From contig JAUICD010000018.1 in assembly GCA_030427965.1 (NCBI GenBank), forward strand, positions 1 through 54,206: a stretch of DNA of 54,206 bases, given 5' to 3'. The DNA is from Bdellovibrionia bacterium (GTDB lineage: Bacteria > Bdellovibrionota > Bdellovibrionia > Bdellovibrionales > JAUICD01). The notes below the pieces were generated by a model. The model was not told where the DNA came from, made no database searches, and was given only the letters and a program-made list of their open reading frames with translations. Within the stretch, counting starts at the first letter, position 1. The number at the start of each line of letters is the position of its first letter. The position numbers were made by a program, and so were the translations under genes. Positions 43,137-52,370 of this stretch are shown here, piece after piece.

Positions 43137-44558
43137 GTGAATTTTGCAACATATTCGTTTTTAACGCTATTTCTGATTGCAGTTTTGCTGCGACTGACGG
43201 TGGGGCGAAACTCTTCATCCAGAATATATTTGGGAGGCCTGCTTACCTTGAGCCTTGTTTTTTATGCTTGGGAAGTTCCCTACTTTGTGTTTCTTTTGTT
43301 GTTTTCGGCATTGGTGGATTACAGTTGTGGATGGTGTATAGGAGTTTCTAAAAAACCCTCCCACAAGAAAGCCTTCGTTGTGTTATCTGTGTTTTCCAAT
43401 TTATCTATATTGGGATATTTTAAGTATTCCTATTTTTTTATAGAGCAGTTTTCAACCCTTTTTAAATCTTTCAATGATTCTTTGTTTGAAGCTGAAAAAT
43501 TATCCATCATTCTTCCCATAGGGATTAGTTTTTACACATTTCAATCGATGAGTTATACGATAGATATTTATCGAAATAAATTAAAGCCAGAAAAAAACTT
43601 TCTTAATTTTTTCCTTTATATTGCATTCTTTCCTCAATTGGTTGCAGGCCCCATAGTAAAAGCCAAGGAGTTTCTCTATCAAATGAGTCGCAATAGATCT
43701 ATTCAATATAGAGTTTGGTCACATGGATTCTATCTTTTGATATTGGGATTATTTTACAAAACATCTTTGGCAGACAACCTAGCAGTGGTTGTAGATTATA
43801 ACTGGAGCAAATTGGCGACAGATCGAAGTTCGTTAGAGGTTCTTTTTATTGTTTCATTGTTTTCCATGCAAATTTATTTTGATTTTAAAGGATATTCACT
43901 TATAGCTCGAGGCCTTGCGTATATTTTAGGGTTTCGTCTTCCGAGAAACTTTGACTCACCTTATCTTGCTGGGACATTTAGTGACTTCTGGAAGAGATGG
44001 CATATCACGCTTTCAAGTTGGTTAAAGGAATATCTTTATTTTTCTTTGGGGGGAGAGCGTACGACGAAATTTAAAGTTTTTAGAAATATAATGATCGTAA
44101 TGCTTTTGGGCGGACTTTGGCACGGAGCAAGCTGGATGTTTGTTTTATGGGGTGCTCTACACGGCTTCTATCTGATCTTTGAGAGGTTTTTTGGTTTACG
44201 TAATCTCAAGAACTCTTTGTCTTGCTTTTTTTATATCTTGATTGTTCAATTTGGAGTTTTTCTGACATGGATTCCTTTTCGCTCTGAATCTATAAATCAA
44301 GTCGGAGGTATTTTTAATGCACTTTTTAAGTTTGATCTTTCTTTTAACCTTAATGTCAATCAACTCATAATTGCACTAGCCGCAGTGGTGTTACTTTGTG
44401 ATCACTTTCGAAAATCTTTATGGAGCCTACATGCTAAAATTCCAATTCAGAGAGTGAGATATATTCCCTTGCTTCAAGGGTTGGGCTTTGGTGTTTTACT
44501 TATACTCATATTTTCTTTTCATGGGGGAAAGAGTGATTTCATCTATTTTAAATTTTAA
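43137..44558 (+). CDS. MBOAT family O-acyltransferase (AlgI-like)
   Basis: Membrane-bound acyltransferase of 473 residues with about 11 membrane segments. FSDFWKRWHITLSSWLKEYL is the AlgI/DltB signature and GGLWHGASWMFVLWGALHGF contains the conserved active-site histidine. Such proteins move acetyl or other acyl groups from the cytoplasm to periplasmic glycans together with an SGNH partner. The next gene encodes such an SGNH protein and overlaps it by about 25 bp. The start is GTG 43137. Likely target: a surface polysaccharide. Confidence 0.92.
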   Translation: MNFATYSFLTLFLIAVLLRLTVGRNSSSRIYLGGLLTLSLVFYAWEVPYFVFLLLFSALVDYSCGWCIGVSKKPSHKKAFVVLSVFSNLSILGYFKYSYFFIEQFSTLFKSFNDSLFEAEKLSIILPIGISFYTFQSMSYTIDIYRNKLKPEKNFLNFFLYIAFFPQLVAGPIVKAKEFLYQMSRNRSIQYRVWSHGFYLLILGLFYKTSLADNLAVVVDYNWSKLATDRSSLEVLFIVSLFSMQIYFDFKGYSLIARGLAYILGFRLPRNFDSPYLAGTFSDFWKRWHITLSSWLKEYLYFSLGGERTTKFKVFRNIMIVMLLGGLWHGASWMFVLWGALHGFYLIFERFFGLRNLKNSLSCFFYILIVQFGVFLTWIPFRSESINQVGGIFNALFKFDLSFNLNVNQLIIALAAVVLLCDHFRKSLWSLHAKIPIQRVRYIPLLQGLGFGVLLILIFSFHGGKSDFIYFKF

Positions 44559-45534
44559 ATGGATCCCCTTTGTTGTTTGCGCCTTAATTGGAGGGTGTAT
44601 GACACATAAGGTTTTACTTTTTATCTCAGATATGGATGAAAACTCTTATTCACGAATAGAAGTTCCTTCTTATCTAGATAAAAAAGAATGGGTGACGATT
44701 TTTACAGACGACAACTTACCAACTGCCTTGAATGATCAAGGGGTTTTTTATTACAACTTTGGTGGAGATATAGAGGCTCCTCAGCGAGCAGAAGTGTTTT
44801 TCATGGGAAACTCAAGACTTCAACATGCTCTTGATTCAAATCTACTAAATAAATTTTTTGATTTAAAAAATAAATCATACTACACCATGGGGCTTCCACA
44901 TGTCGAAAACGGTATGTATTTCCGCATGCTTTTTGAAAAATACAAGTTTAATTCTAAAGTTCTCTTTATCAGTGGCGAAGGCTTTTTTAGAGAGCATCCA
45001 TCTGATATTTATAAAAAGTATTGGGGAGAAAAATTGGGGTTTAAAAAACTACATCAACCTCTAGATGCTTTTTTCTCTTATTGGATATTCAATAGGGTGG
45101 TTTCTCAGTTTCCGATTTTTGTCGGAAGAAATTCCAATATGTATAAACGAAAAACGTTGAATAAATTTTTTCGGAATAGGGACAAGGGTTATTGGCATTT
45201 GACTGAAGACAACACAAGGGGGGATTTGAGAGCGGTTCGAATGTCTCAAATGGATTTACCTAAAATAAGAAATTTTCAATTTGAACAGGCAAAGTGGTTT
45301 AAAAACTATTCAAAAGAAAATGGTATGAAATTGTATATTTTGTATATTCCATCGACAGAACAAAATGAATCCAAGCGAATTTCACTAGAGATTTCTAAAA
45401 AACTTGGAATCGATTTTATAGACCTTGAAGCGACAGATTACGAAACGTTTGATGGATCACACTTAACTCGTAAAAGTGCAAATATTCTTACAACACGTCT
45501 TCTCAGAAAAGTAGATAGTTTGGGAATCTTTTAA
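44533..45534 (+). CDS. SGNH-like partner of the MBOAT acyltransferase
   Basis: 333 residues with an N-terminal membrane anchor and periplasmic domain. GTG 44533 is preferred because GGGGGA lies four bases upstream; ATG 44521 has no site. VFFMGNSRLQHAL provides a Ser in a block-I-like position, and FDGSHLTRKSANILTTRLL the block V Asp-x-x-His. This arrangement is that of AlgX/PatB/DltD-like proteins that complete the acyl transfer started by MBOAT proteins. The overlap with the MBOAT gene supports a joint complex. It converges on the gene at 45536 with only one base between the stops. Confidence 0.7.
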   Translation: MISSILNFKWIPFVVCALIGGCMTHKVLLFISDMDENSYSRIEVPSYLDKKEWVTIFTDDNLPTALNDQGVFYYNFGGDIEAPQRAEVFFMGNSRLQHALDSNLLNKFFDLKNKSYYTMGLPHVENGMYFRMLFEKYKFNSKVLFISGEGFFREHPSDIYKKYWGEKLGFKKLHQPLDAFFSYWIFNRVVSQFPIFVGRNSNMYKRKTLNKFFRNRDKGYWHLTEDNTRGDLRAVRMSQMDLPKIRNFQFEQAKWFKNYSKENGMKLYILYIPSTEQNESKRISLEISKKLGIDFIDLEATDYETFDGSHLTRKSANILTTRLLRKVDSLGIF

Positions 45535-45535
45535 A

Positions 45536-47047
45536 TCACTTGGCTATTTGTTCTTGAGTCATTTTAGCTGCAGCGACTTGAAAGGCCATATTGTCTTTAA
45601 GTACACCATTTTCAACAAGCGATTGAATCACATTGATGGCAACAAGTTGAGCTCCAAATTTCGTAAAGTGTCCAAAATCACCTGCAAATCGATCCGTAAA
45701 AAACATGTCCCAGGGTTGAGATTTCAACATTTCATTAAAGGGCTGATAATTGGATACAATTGGAATTTCAAGGCCCTGAATGCGAGTCTTTAAGTTTTTT
45801 ACTTTTAAATTTGGGTATTCCATTGCAAAGACATCTACGCCGTGAGCCTTAAGGTAGTTGGCAATGCTGCGATAATTTTTAGTCGTAAAATCACTTTTGA
45901 AGCGAGGTTTCTTAGAAGAGGTGGTGCGAACGGTTGATTTTGGTGGTTCAAGAAGATTTCGAATTCTTTCTGCTTCTTGAGTTTTAACTAAATCTAAAGA
46001 TCTTAAGATAGGTGCATATGTTCCTTGGTAAACTTTTTGCTTGAGGTTATGGGCATTGATATTTTTGAAGTGTTGAAAAATAAACCCTCTCGCTTCATCT
46101 ATCCTATTGGCTCGATAGTAGTAATCGATAGTAAGATTAAAGTGTAAAACCTCTTTTCCTGGAACTTTTTTAATTGTATCCAACGTGTTTTTAGCCAGAT
46201 CCCACATTTGGGTTCTTGTGTAGATATTGAAGAGCTTTTTGTAGACAGCAATGTCATTGGGATTATGGAGTTGAGCCAATTCACAATATCTTGTCGTAAG
46301 TTTAGCCATTGTCGGAGTGAAGCCTTCTGTTGAAAGATAGAAAAAATCACAGAGCAACTGTGCATCACTCTTAGCAAAGATATCTAAATCCTGAATAGCA
46401 GAATTGATTTTACCATCTCGTATTTTTTCAAGAGCATCTATGACAAGTCTATGTTCGGGGTGTTGTTTTATAAACTTGGCATGTGGAAAAACAGAACCCT
46501 CCATCGCAATCGAGCTAATTCGAGAATCTTTTCTTGCAGCATCAATCTTTGATTGCTTGATTTGTTCAAAATTCAATTTCATTAGGTGATAAAGTTTGGA
46601 TATACGACTCCACCCCAAAAGTTTGTTAAAAAGAGGATTGAAGGAAACCCTCTCTTTTATCTTTCCCTTCCAAATTCCATCGTTTATACCCACCATCAAT
46701 ATTGCAAGTGTTGGATTATGGGCTTTTATGAACCGAGGTAGATGATCGTATATTTGGTATGAATCTTCCCCTGGCTGCCCGGCATTGATAACTTTGATTT
46801 TCTTTTGTGGAAAGAACTGATCCAACATCATTTGTAGTTGAGAGGGATAAGATTCAGTTAATCCCATTCCGGTTGTGGATTCACCGATACATATAAGAGT
46901 TTCATCATACTCTTGGTTATCAAATTTGTTAAAACTTATGATTTGTGATCGATATAGAAATGACCAAAGCTGCAGTGTGGCTTCCATGCAGAAGAGAGTA
47001 ATAAGTGAAATTATAAAAAACTGGATAACTGTTTTTGACAACTTCAT
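45536..47047 (-). CDS. SGNH hydrolase with inserted helical repeats
   Basis: 503 residues from ATG 47047; a TTG at 47083 would extend into the upstream gene. An N-terminal membrane helix is followed by SGNH blocks I-III: TLICIGESTTGMGL, VINAGQPGEDSYQIY and LMVGINDGIW. A large helical region (about residues 140-360, with TPR-like spacing) separates them from block V, FAGDFGHFTKFGAQLVA. The residues match a working hydrolase or acyltransferase. It follows the radical SAM gene by 13 bp in one operon. Confidence 0.75.
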   Translation of the reverse strand: MKLSKTVIQFFIISLITLFCMEATLQLWSFLYRSQIISFNKFDNQEYDETLICIGESTTGMGLTESYPSQLQMMLDQFFPQKKIKVINAGQPGEDSYQIYDHLPRFIKAHNPTLAILMVGINDGIWKGKIKERVSFNPLFNKLLGWSRISKLYHLMKLNFEQIKQSKIDAARKDSRISSIAMEGSVFPHAKFIKQHPEHRLVIDALEKIRDGKINSAIQDLDIFAKSDAQLLCDFFYLSTEGFTPTMAKLTTRYCELAQLHNPNDIAVYKKLFNIYTRTQMWDLAKNTLDTIKKVPGKEVLHFNLTIDYYYRANRIDEARGFIFQHFKNINAHNLKQKVYQGTYAPILRSLDLVKTQEAERIRNLLEPPKSTVRTTSSKKPRFKSDFTTKNYRSIANYLKAHGVDVFAMEYPNLKVKNLKTRIQGLEIPIVSNYQPFNEMLKSQPWDMFFTDRFAGDFGHFTKFGAQLVAINVIQSLVENGVLKDNMAFQVAAAKMTQEQIAK

Positions 47048-47060
47048 GAAATAGATTCTT

Positions 47061-48566
47061 TCAACTTGGTAGTGGAAGCCCAATGCGTCGGTTGAGAGCT
47101 TTAAGAGGTCGCATGAGTTTCAAAACCCCACGTACTTTGGCATAAATTTCATAGGCGGATCGAATACCTAAAAGACTTCTCAATATATATGAAGGTCTAA
47201 AATAAAATTTTCTATAAGCTAGATGGTGGAGTTTTACGAGTTCGCTTGTTGGCATAAACTCTTCCCAATGATCGACATAGAAATCTTTTGTGGGGTTTTT
47301 TGCAAATTCTTGCCATCTTCCATCAACAATAAGGTTTTTTGCAACAGCCTGGTCGTATGCCTCGGTATGAGGGTAGAGAGTCATAATATTGAATTGAGCA
47401 TAAGTGGGGTTCAAGCGAATTACAAAATCAATATTCTTCAATACATCTTGCCGCGTTCTTTCGTGAGGCAGACCTAGCATAAAATCAGCCACTGTTTTGA
47501 TTCCAAGTTCATGGCACCAAGAAAATGTTTGTTGAATTTTGGAAATCGTTGTTGCCTTTCTTAAAACCTTTAAGCCTTCATCTGATCCCGTTTCAACGCC
47601 AAAAGAAATCATTCTCAAGCCCATTTTTTTTGCACGAGCCAGAGACTCTCTTGTGCAGCCATTGACTCGTCCACGGAAGTCCCAAATAATATCTAGATTT
47701 CTTTTCTCTAATTCATCACAGAAGCGCATGATCTTTTTTTCATTTATATTAAATAAATCATCATAAAAATGAAATTCTTTGTACCCAAGTTCTAGGCATT
47801 GCTCGATTTCATCGACCAAGTTTTCCATGCTTCGCTCTCGGTATCTTTTGTAAGGCACATTACAAAAGGTGCAAGCGTACGGGCAGCCTCGGCTGCTGAG
47901 TATTGTTGCAAGCTTATTTGTTACGCCGATAATGCTCTGATAATTAATATGCTCAATAAACTTTCGATTGGGAAATGGGATTTTGTCAACTTCATCCATA
48001 TAAGCTGGTTTTACGATAACCGTATTTAAAAAACGGAGATCTTTTTTAGGCTTTTCAGCTCTCTTGATAGATTCTCTTGTATATACACCAAGAATATCTG
48101 TGTAGTCCTCACTCTTTTCAAGAGAGGTCACAAGATCAGTAAAAGACTTTTCACCTTCACCAACAATGATGGAATCAATGCATGGAAGTTGAACAGCCTC
48201 ATTGGGGTAAGAAATAGGGTGGTGCCCGCCTAAGCAAACGTGGGTATTTGGATTTATACTTTTTGTTGTTTTAGCTACTTTTACACAGTCATAAAGGGAA
48301 ATCGTAAAACTTGTTAGCCCTACGACATCGGGGTTGAACTCCTCGAGTCGTTTCCTTAGTTCAATGTGTGAAATCTGTTCGGCAACACAGTCGAGAAACA
48401 TAATATTGTGCCCCTTGGTGTTGGCCTCGAGATACGAGGCCACATACAAGAGACCTAGTGGTGGGAAGTACCCATAATCATCTGCTTCTAAAAAAGAATC
48501 TCCGTTTTCATCTGGAAACTCAACAACGGTATTCTCATCTGGTGGATTGATAAATGCTATTTTCAT
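47061..48566 (-). CDS. B12-binding domain radical SAM protein
   Basis: Cobalamin-dependent radical SAM enzyme, 501 residues, paralogue of the gene at 16563. NPPDENT, the GGHHPISYPNEA stretch and IIVGEGEKSF belong to the B12-binding part; CPYACTFC is the cluster motif near residue 230; WDFRGRVNGCTRES and SFGVETGSDEGLK are in the core. Compared with its paralogue the N-terminus lacks a short stretch and the C-terminus is shorter by about 15 residues. It leads an operon with an SGNH protein and is divergent from the gene at 48638. Confidence 0.9.
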   Translation of the reverse strand: MKIAFINPPDENTVVEFPDENGDSFLEADDYGYFPPLGLLYVASYLEANTKGHNIMFLDCVAEQISHIELRKRLEEFNPDVVGLTSFTISLYDCVKVAKTTKSINPNTHVCLGGHHPISYPNEAVQLPCIDSIIVGEGEKSFTDLVTSLEKSEDYTDILGVYTRESIKRAEKPKKDLRFLNTVIVKPAYMDEVDKIPFPNRKFIEHINYQSIIGVTNKLATILSSRGCPYACTFCNVPYKRYRERSMENLVDEIEQCLELGYKEFHFYDDLFNINEKKIMRFCDELEKRNLDIIWDFRGRVNGCTRESLARAKKMGLRMISFGVETGSDEGLKVLRKATTISKIQQTFSWCHELGIKTVADFMLGLPHERTRQDVLKNIDFVIRLNPTYAQFNIMTLYPHTEAYDQAVAKNLIVDGRWQEFAKNPTKDFYVDHWEEFMPTSELVKLHHLAYRKFYFRPSYILRSLLGIRSAYEIYAKVRGVLKLMRPLKALNRRIGLPLPS

Positions 48567-48637
48567 AAGTCCAACTTTAAGAGTACCATCGTAAAAATGA
48601 ATCGTTCAAAACAAAAACCTGGATTGCGACCAAAGGA

Positions 48638-50512
48638 ATGAGAAGTGTTAAGCAAATGCTAATGCGCGTTATTTGTGTATTAAAACAGAGTATTCCTTTT
48701 CTTACTCTGACATTCGTAAGCTCAGCCCCTCTTGTGTTGATGTACCAAGAGGGTTGGCACTATCCAGAGTTTGAAACTGGAACAAGTTTTAGGCATGCCT
48801 ATGATTTATTTCTTACATTCAAAGACCAAGGCATCATTGAGTGTTTAAGTGCAATTTTACGTAATGAATGGGCGTATCGCAATTTTGCTCCAGTCCTAGT
48901 CCTCCCATTTTTAGTGTTGGCTGGCGGGGTGGTTAAGCTTTCCACCTTCTTATTTGCTCTTTTCTTCAATGTGCTTTTTTCTGTATATGTTTTAAGGATT
49001 TTTTTACTTCGTTTTCAACTCTCAACAGCTTTTGTGGCCTCTTGCTTTATAGTGACAATTCCTTGGAGATTGCACACTCTAGTTGTTTTTGATTCAATTG
49101 GACCTTTTCTAACATTTGGAGTTATTGCGCTTTTTTATCTTCTCTCAAAAGAAAGGTGTTCAAATCACAATATCAATACTGTAGGTATTCTTTGGGGACT
49201 CTCGGCCATCACGCGGCCAGGGCTTTTTCTATTGTGTTGGGGGCCATTCTTTGTAGTGGATTCGATATCTAAAATCAAACGAACAACCAAACTTCATTTG
49301 TCCTTAAAGCCTCACCTCTTTGTGTGTTGCGTGCTTCTTTTAAGTTTGTGGTGCGCGTATCAATTTCAGTACTTTGAGTCCCAATTGTATTTATTTGTCA
49401 TACTGGTCTTTGGACTTTTTTATCTAATCTATATATTAAAGCACCCCATACCAGTAAATAGGGTGCTTATTGTTTTTTCAATGTTTTTGGTTTGGTTTTC
49501 GGGAAGTTTAAGAGAGTGGTGGAATGATTATTTTTATGCTCATGCATTTGGCGATCGACAAAGTATTGAATCTGAGATTTCAACATCATTTGTTGTTTTT
49601 TGGGAAACAATTTCTCAAACAGGCGGTATGCCTCTTTTGCTTTTGTTACTGTACCTCTTTATTTATTTTTTGAGTAAATTCCAGAACAATAAAAAACTAG
49701 AAAAAATGGTTGTATTTGTTCAATCTTACTTTTCTTTAATTCTTTGTTCGATTGTTCCAATTGTGTATCTTTTTGCAAAAAACTCATTTGTAAATCGCTA
49801 CTATATGTTTCCGACTCTTTGTTTGTTTTTTCTTATAATTTTTTGTACATCAAGAAAAAGGGTTTTTGGATTAATGTCATTTCTTTTATTCTTTTTAGCC
49901 TCTGTTAATATTGGAATTTGCTATCAATTTGCCTTTCCGCCAGATCAAAAGGGTTATCGTGAACCCAATATGTACATACAGCCCTGGACTTTTGGTGAAG
50001 TAACTTTGCCTGGATACAAAGAGAAGATTGGAAATGCATATCTTGATAAAATTCGATCTTTGGCTGAAAAAAACTTAAATCAAGGAAGTGAGTTTGTTTA
50101 TTTTTTAACTTGTGAACGAGTGGATCCCATATCTGTATTTCGAATTTTGGATGGCAATTATGTCAATACATTGAATTTAGAAAAGAACTTCAGAGAGAGT
50201 AAGTCTATTGAATTTTACACTTTAGATGACTCAGTTAAATTGTGGGAATTGGAGGAAACAAGTGCTCTTTACCTCATTTTTGGATGGCCTGAGGGTGAGG
50301 CCTACCGAAGTCGTCGAGAGAAGTTGATAGAAAAACTGGCTAAGTATGGTGTGAAACCAATAGATCAAATTTCAAACATTCGACTGTATGATAATTTTAA
50401 AGGTGGAAGAGAGGGTGTTTTTTCAAAGATAGTTCTATTTGAATCTACAAGTCGAAAATTCAATGAAACCCAATTTAGTTGTGAAGATTTCGGGTTTAAA
50501 GACTTAATCTAG
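48638..50512 (+). CDS. GT-C-like polytopic membrane protein
   Basis: 624 residues with about 11-13 hydrophobic segments to residue 430, then a soluble C-terminal domain of about 180 residues. The segment GLSAITRPGLFLLCWGPFF resembles the T/LRPE-like stretch seen in bacterial GT-C proteins. No decisive motif was found. ATG 48638 has AAAGGA directly beside it, which is too close; in-frame ATGs at 48656 and 48662 are alternatives. Its 3' end overlaps the carbamoyltransferase gene by 9 bp, convergently. Confidence 0.55.
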   Translation: MRSVKQMLMRVICVLKQSIPFLTLTFVSSAPLVLMYQEGWHYPEFETGTSFRHAYDLFLTFKDQGIIECLSAILRNEWAYRNFAPVLVLPFLVLAGGVVKLSTFLFALFFNVLFSVYVLRIFLLRFQLSTAFVASCFIVTIPWRLHTLVVFDSIGPFLTFGVIALFYLLSKERCSNHNINTVGILWGLSAITRPGLFLLCWGPFFVVDSISKIKRTTKLHLSLKPHLFVCCVLLLSLWCAYQFQYFESQLYLFVILVFGLFYLIYILKHPIPVNRVLIVFSMFLVWFSGSLREWWNDYFYAHAFGDRQSIESEISTSFVVFWETISQTGGMPLLLLLLYLFIYFLSKFQNNKKLEKMVVFVQSYFSLILCSIVPIVYLFAKNSFVNRYYMFPTLCLFFLIIFCTSRKRVFGLMSFLLFFLASVNIGICYQFAFPPDQKGYREPNMYIQPWTFGEVTLPGYKEKIGNAYLDKIRSLAEKNLNQGSEFVYFLTCERVDPISVFRILDGNYVNTLNLEKNFRESKSIEFYTLDDSVKLWELEETSALYLIFGWPEGEAYRSRREKLIEKLAKYGVKPIDQISNIRLYDNFKGGREGVFSKIVLFESTSRKFNETQFSCEDFGFKDLI

Positions 50513-52225
50513 AAGATATTTATCTGGAAGTTCATTTCTTGACACTAAAAAATCTTCAATCACAAGGTAGTCAAGGCCCCCTCTTTTATAGCATAAGATC
50601 GCATCTTTTGGGCTTTCGACAATGGGTTCTTCACTGTAATTAAATGATGTATTGAGTACTGCGGGAACACCTGTTTCTTCTTTAAATAGCCTTAAAAGAC
50701 GGTGATATTTCTTATTATTTTTTTCAGAGACAAACTGTGGGCGAGTGGATTTATCAACGTGCACAGCGGCTGGAAAATCTCGAATTGCAGGATCTTTAAC
50801 TCTTAGAGTCTCAATCATAAAACTGTAATTGCGAAAATCATCAGGAAATTCAAAATAAGTATCTATATCTTCACTTAAGACACTTGCAGCAAAGGGACGG
50901 AAAGATTCTCGTCCTTTTATTTTCGAATTCACTTTGTCACACATTTTGGAGTTTCTTGGGTCAGCAAGAATACTTCTATTTCCTAGAGCTCGAGGACCTA
51001 GTTCGGATCGTCCTTGAAACCAACCCAGAATGTTTCCATCTTTCAATAGTTGAGCACTGATGCGACAGATATCTTTTGATCTATAATACTTGAGCCCACT
51101 TGATCGAATTGTGGATTCAATGGAATTGTCTGCAAAAAACGAACCCAGGTAGAGATTGTGAAAAGTTTGTTTCTTTGGTCCACCGAGTTTTTCATTTAAA
51201 ACAAAGGCAGCTCCTACGGATGTCCCCAGATCAGAAGAAAGAGGAGAGAAGAAGCAATCTTGAAAATAACGGCTCTTTCTAATATGCTCATTTAAAACAC
51301 AGTTTTGAAAAACGCCTCCAGAGAAACAGGCTTTCTGTTTTGGATATTTTTCAGATACGCGTTTTATGAATTCCATGACTTTGTTGTTCAAAGTTAACTG
51401 GGCTGATTTTGCAATATTGGATTTTGAAACAAAATCTAAATTTGATTCTGGGCCAAAAAGATCGTGCAACTTGGAGCTTTCATATCCACTAGAGGATTTG
51501 TGATGTTCGAAGTAGTCTAAATTCAATTTTGGAGAGTCGTTTTTGAATAATTGTCCAAATTCTTTTGCATATGTATTTTTTCCGTAGGAGGCAAGGCCCA
51601 TAACTTTGTACTCATCGTGCTCTGGTCGAAATCCTAAATAAGAAGTGATTGCAGAGTAGTACAGGCCAAACGAGTGCTTAAACGGAATGGTTGCAATTTT
51701 GATATGCTTTCCGTTTGTAACTTTATAAACAGTACAAGAGTGTCTTTCTCCCCACCCATCTATTACAAACGACAAACAGTTATTGAATTCAGATTGACAA
51801 ACGGCTGTCATAGAATGCGAGAGATGGTGGTCGATATAATGCACTCTGGGAGTGTATCCGTATCGGCTTTTTATTTCTCTTGAGATGGATCTCATGCTGC
51901 GAAACTTTTGAGCACGTGATCTTTGGCCGTTGTATTCTCGAGACATAAAGGCATATTGGTAAAAAGATTTGAGATTTCGGGCAGCATGTGGGATTTGATG
52001 GAGAAAACTTATCCATGGTCGCCAGGAAAAAGCGAGTGCTGAAATATCGGTCAGTTCGAGTTTTGAATCTTTTAAAAGAGAATCGATTGCTTGAAATGGA
52101 AAATTGCAATCTTCTTTTATTCTGGAAAATCGTTCTTCGCTTGCAGCCGAAATAAGTTTGCCGTTGGAAATGAGCGCGGCAGTGGAGCCGTGTCCTTGGT
52201 GGGCAATTACGCCAATAATATTCAT
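50504..52225 (-). CDS. TobZ/NodU-type O-carbamoyltransferase
   Basis: 573 residues of the carbamoyltransferase family. The N-terminal Kae1-like domain carries GHGSTAALIS and the Fe-binding HHLSHS, and FVIDGWGERHS the ATP-binding block. The C-terminal part has the family's GRSELGPRALGNRSIL motif and VLNTSFNYSEEPIVESP. These enzymes make carbamoyl-adenylate from carbamoyl phosphate and ATP and pass the carbamoyl group to a hydroxyl of a sugar or antibiotic. Here the target is probably a surface glycan. ATG 52225 is the only good start. It stands as a single gene between two GT-C-like genes. Confidence 0.93.
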   Translation of the reverse strand: MNIIGVIAHQGHGSTAALISNGKLISAASEERFSRIKEDCNFPFQAIDSLLKDSKLELTDISALAFSWRPWISFLHQIPHAARNLKSFYQYAFMSREYNGQRSRAQKFRSMRSISREIKSRYGYTPRVHYIDHHLSHSMTAVCQSEFNNCLSFVIDGWGERHSCTVYKVTNGKHIKIATIPFKHSFGLYYSAITSYLGFRPEHDEYKVMGLASYGKNTYAKEFGQLFKNDSPKLNLDYFEHHKSSSGYESSKLHDLFGPESNLDFVSKSNIAKSAQLTLNNKVMEFIKRVSEKYPKQKACFSGGVFQNCVLNEHIRKSRYFQDCFFSPLSSDLGTSVGAAFVLNEKLGGPKKQTFHNLYLGSFFADNSIESTIRSSGLKYYRSKDICRISAQLLKDGNILGWFQGRSELGPRALGNRSILADPRNSKMCDKVNSKIKGRESFRPFAASVLSEDIDTYFEFPDDFRNYSFMIETLRVKDPAIRDFPAAVHVDKSTRPQFVSEKNNKKYHRLLRLFKEETGVPAVLNTSFNYSEEPIVESPKDAILCYKRGGLDYLVIEDFLVSRNELPDKYLLD

Positions 52226-52370
52226 TTAAAAATTCTTTTTTAGTTCATTGTGCCTGTCAAGGGTGGTGTGTGCCAGCGCCCCTTTGTGCAGAGTGTCTAG
52301 GGGAATATCTTTAGCAGATCTAGATCTTGAGAGGCGAAAAATGTACGCTTAACAGATGGGCAAAGGTCAT

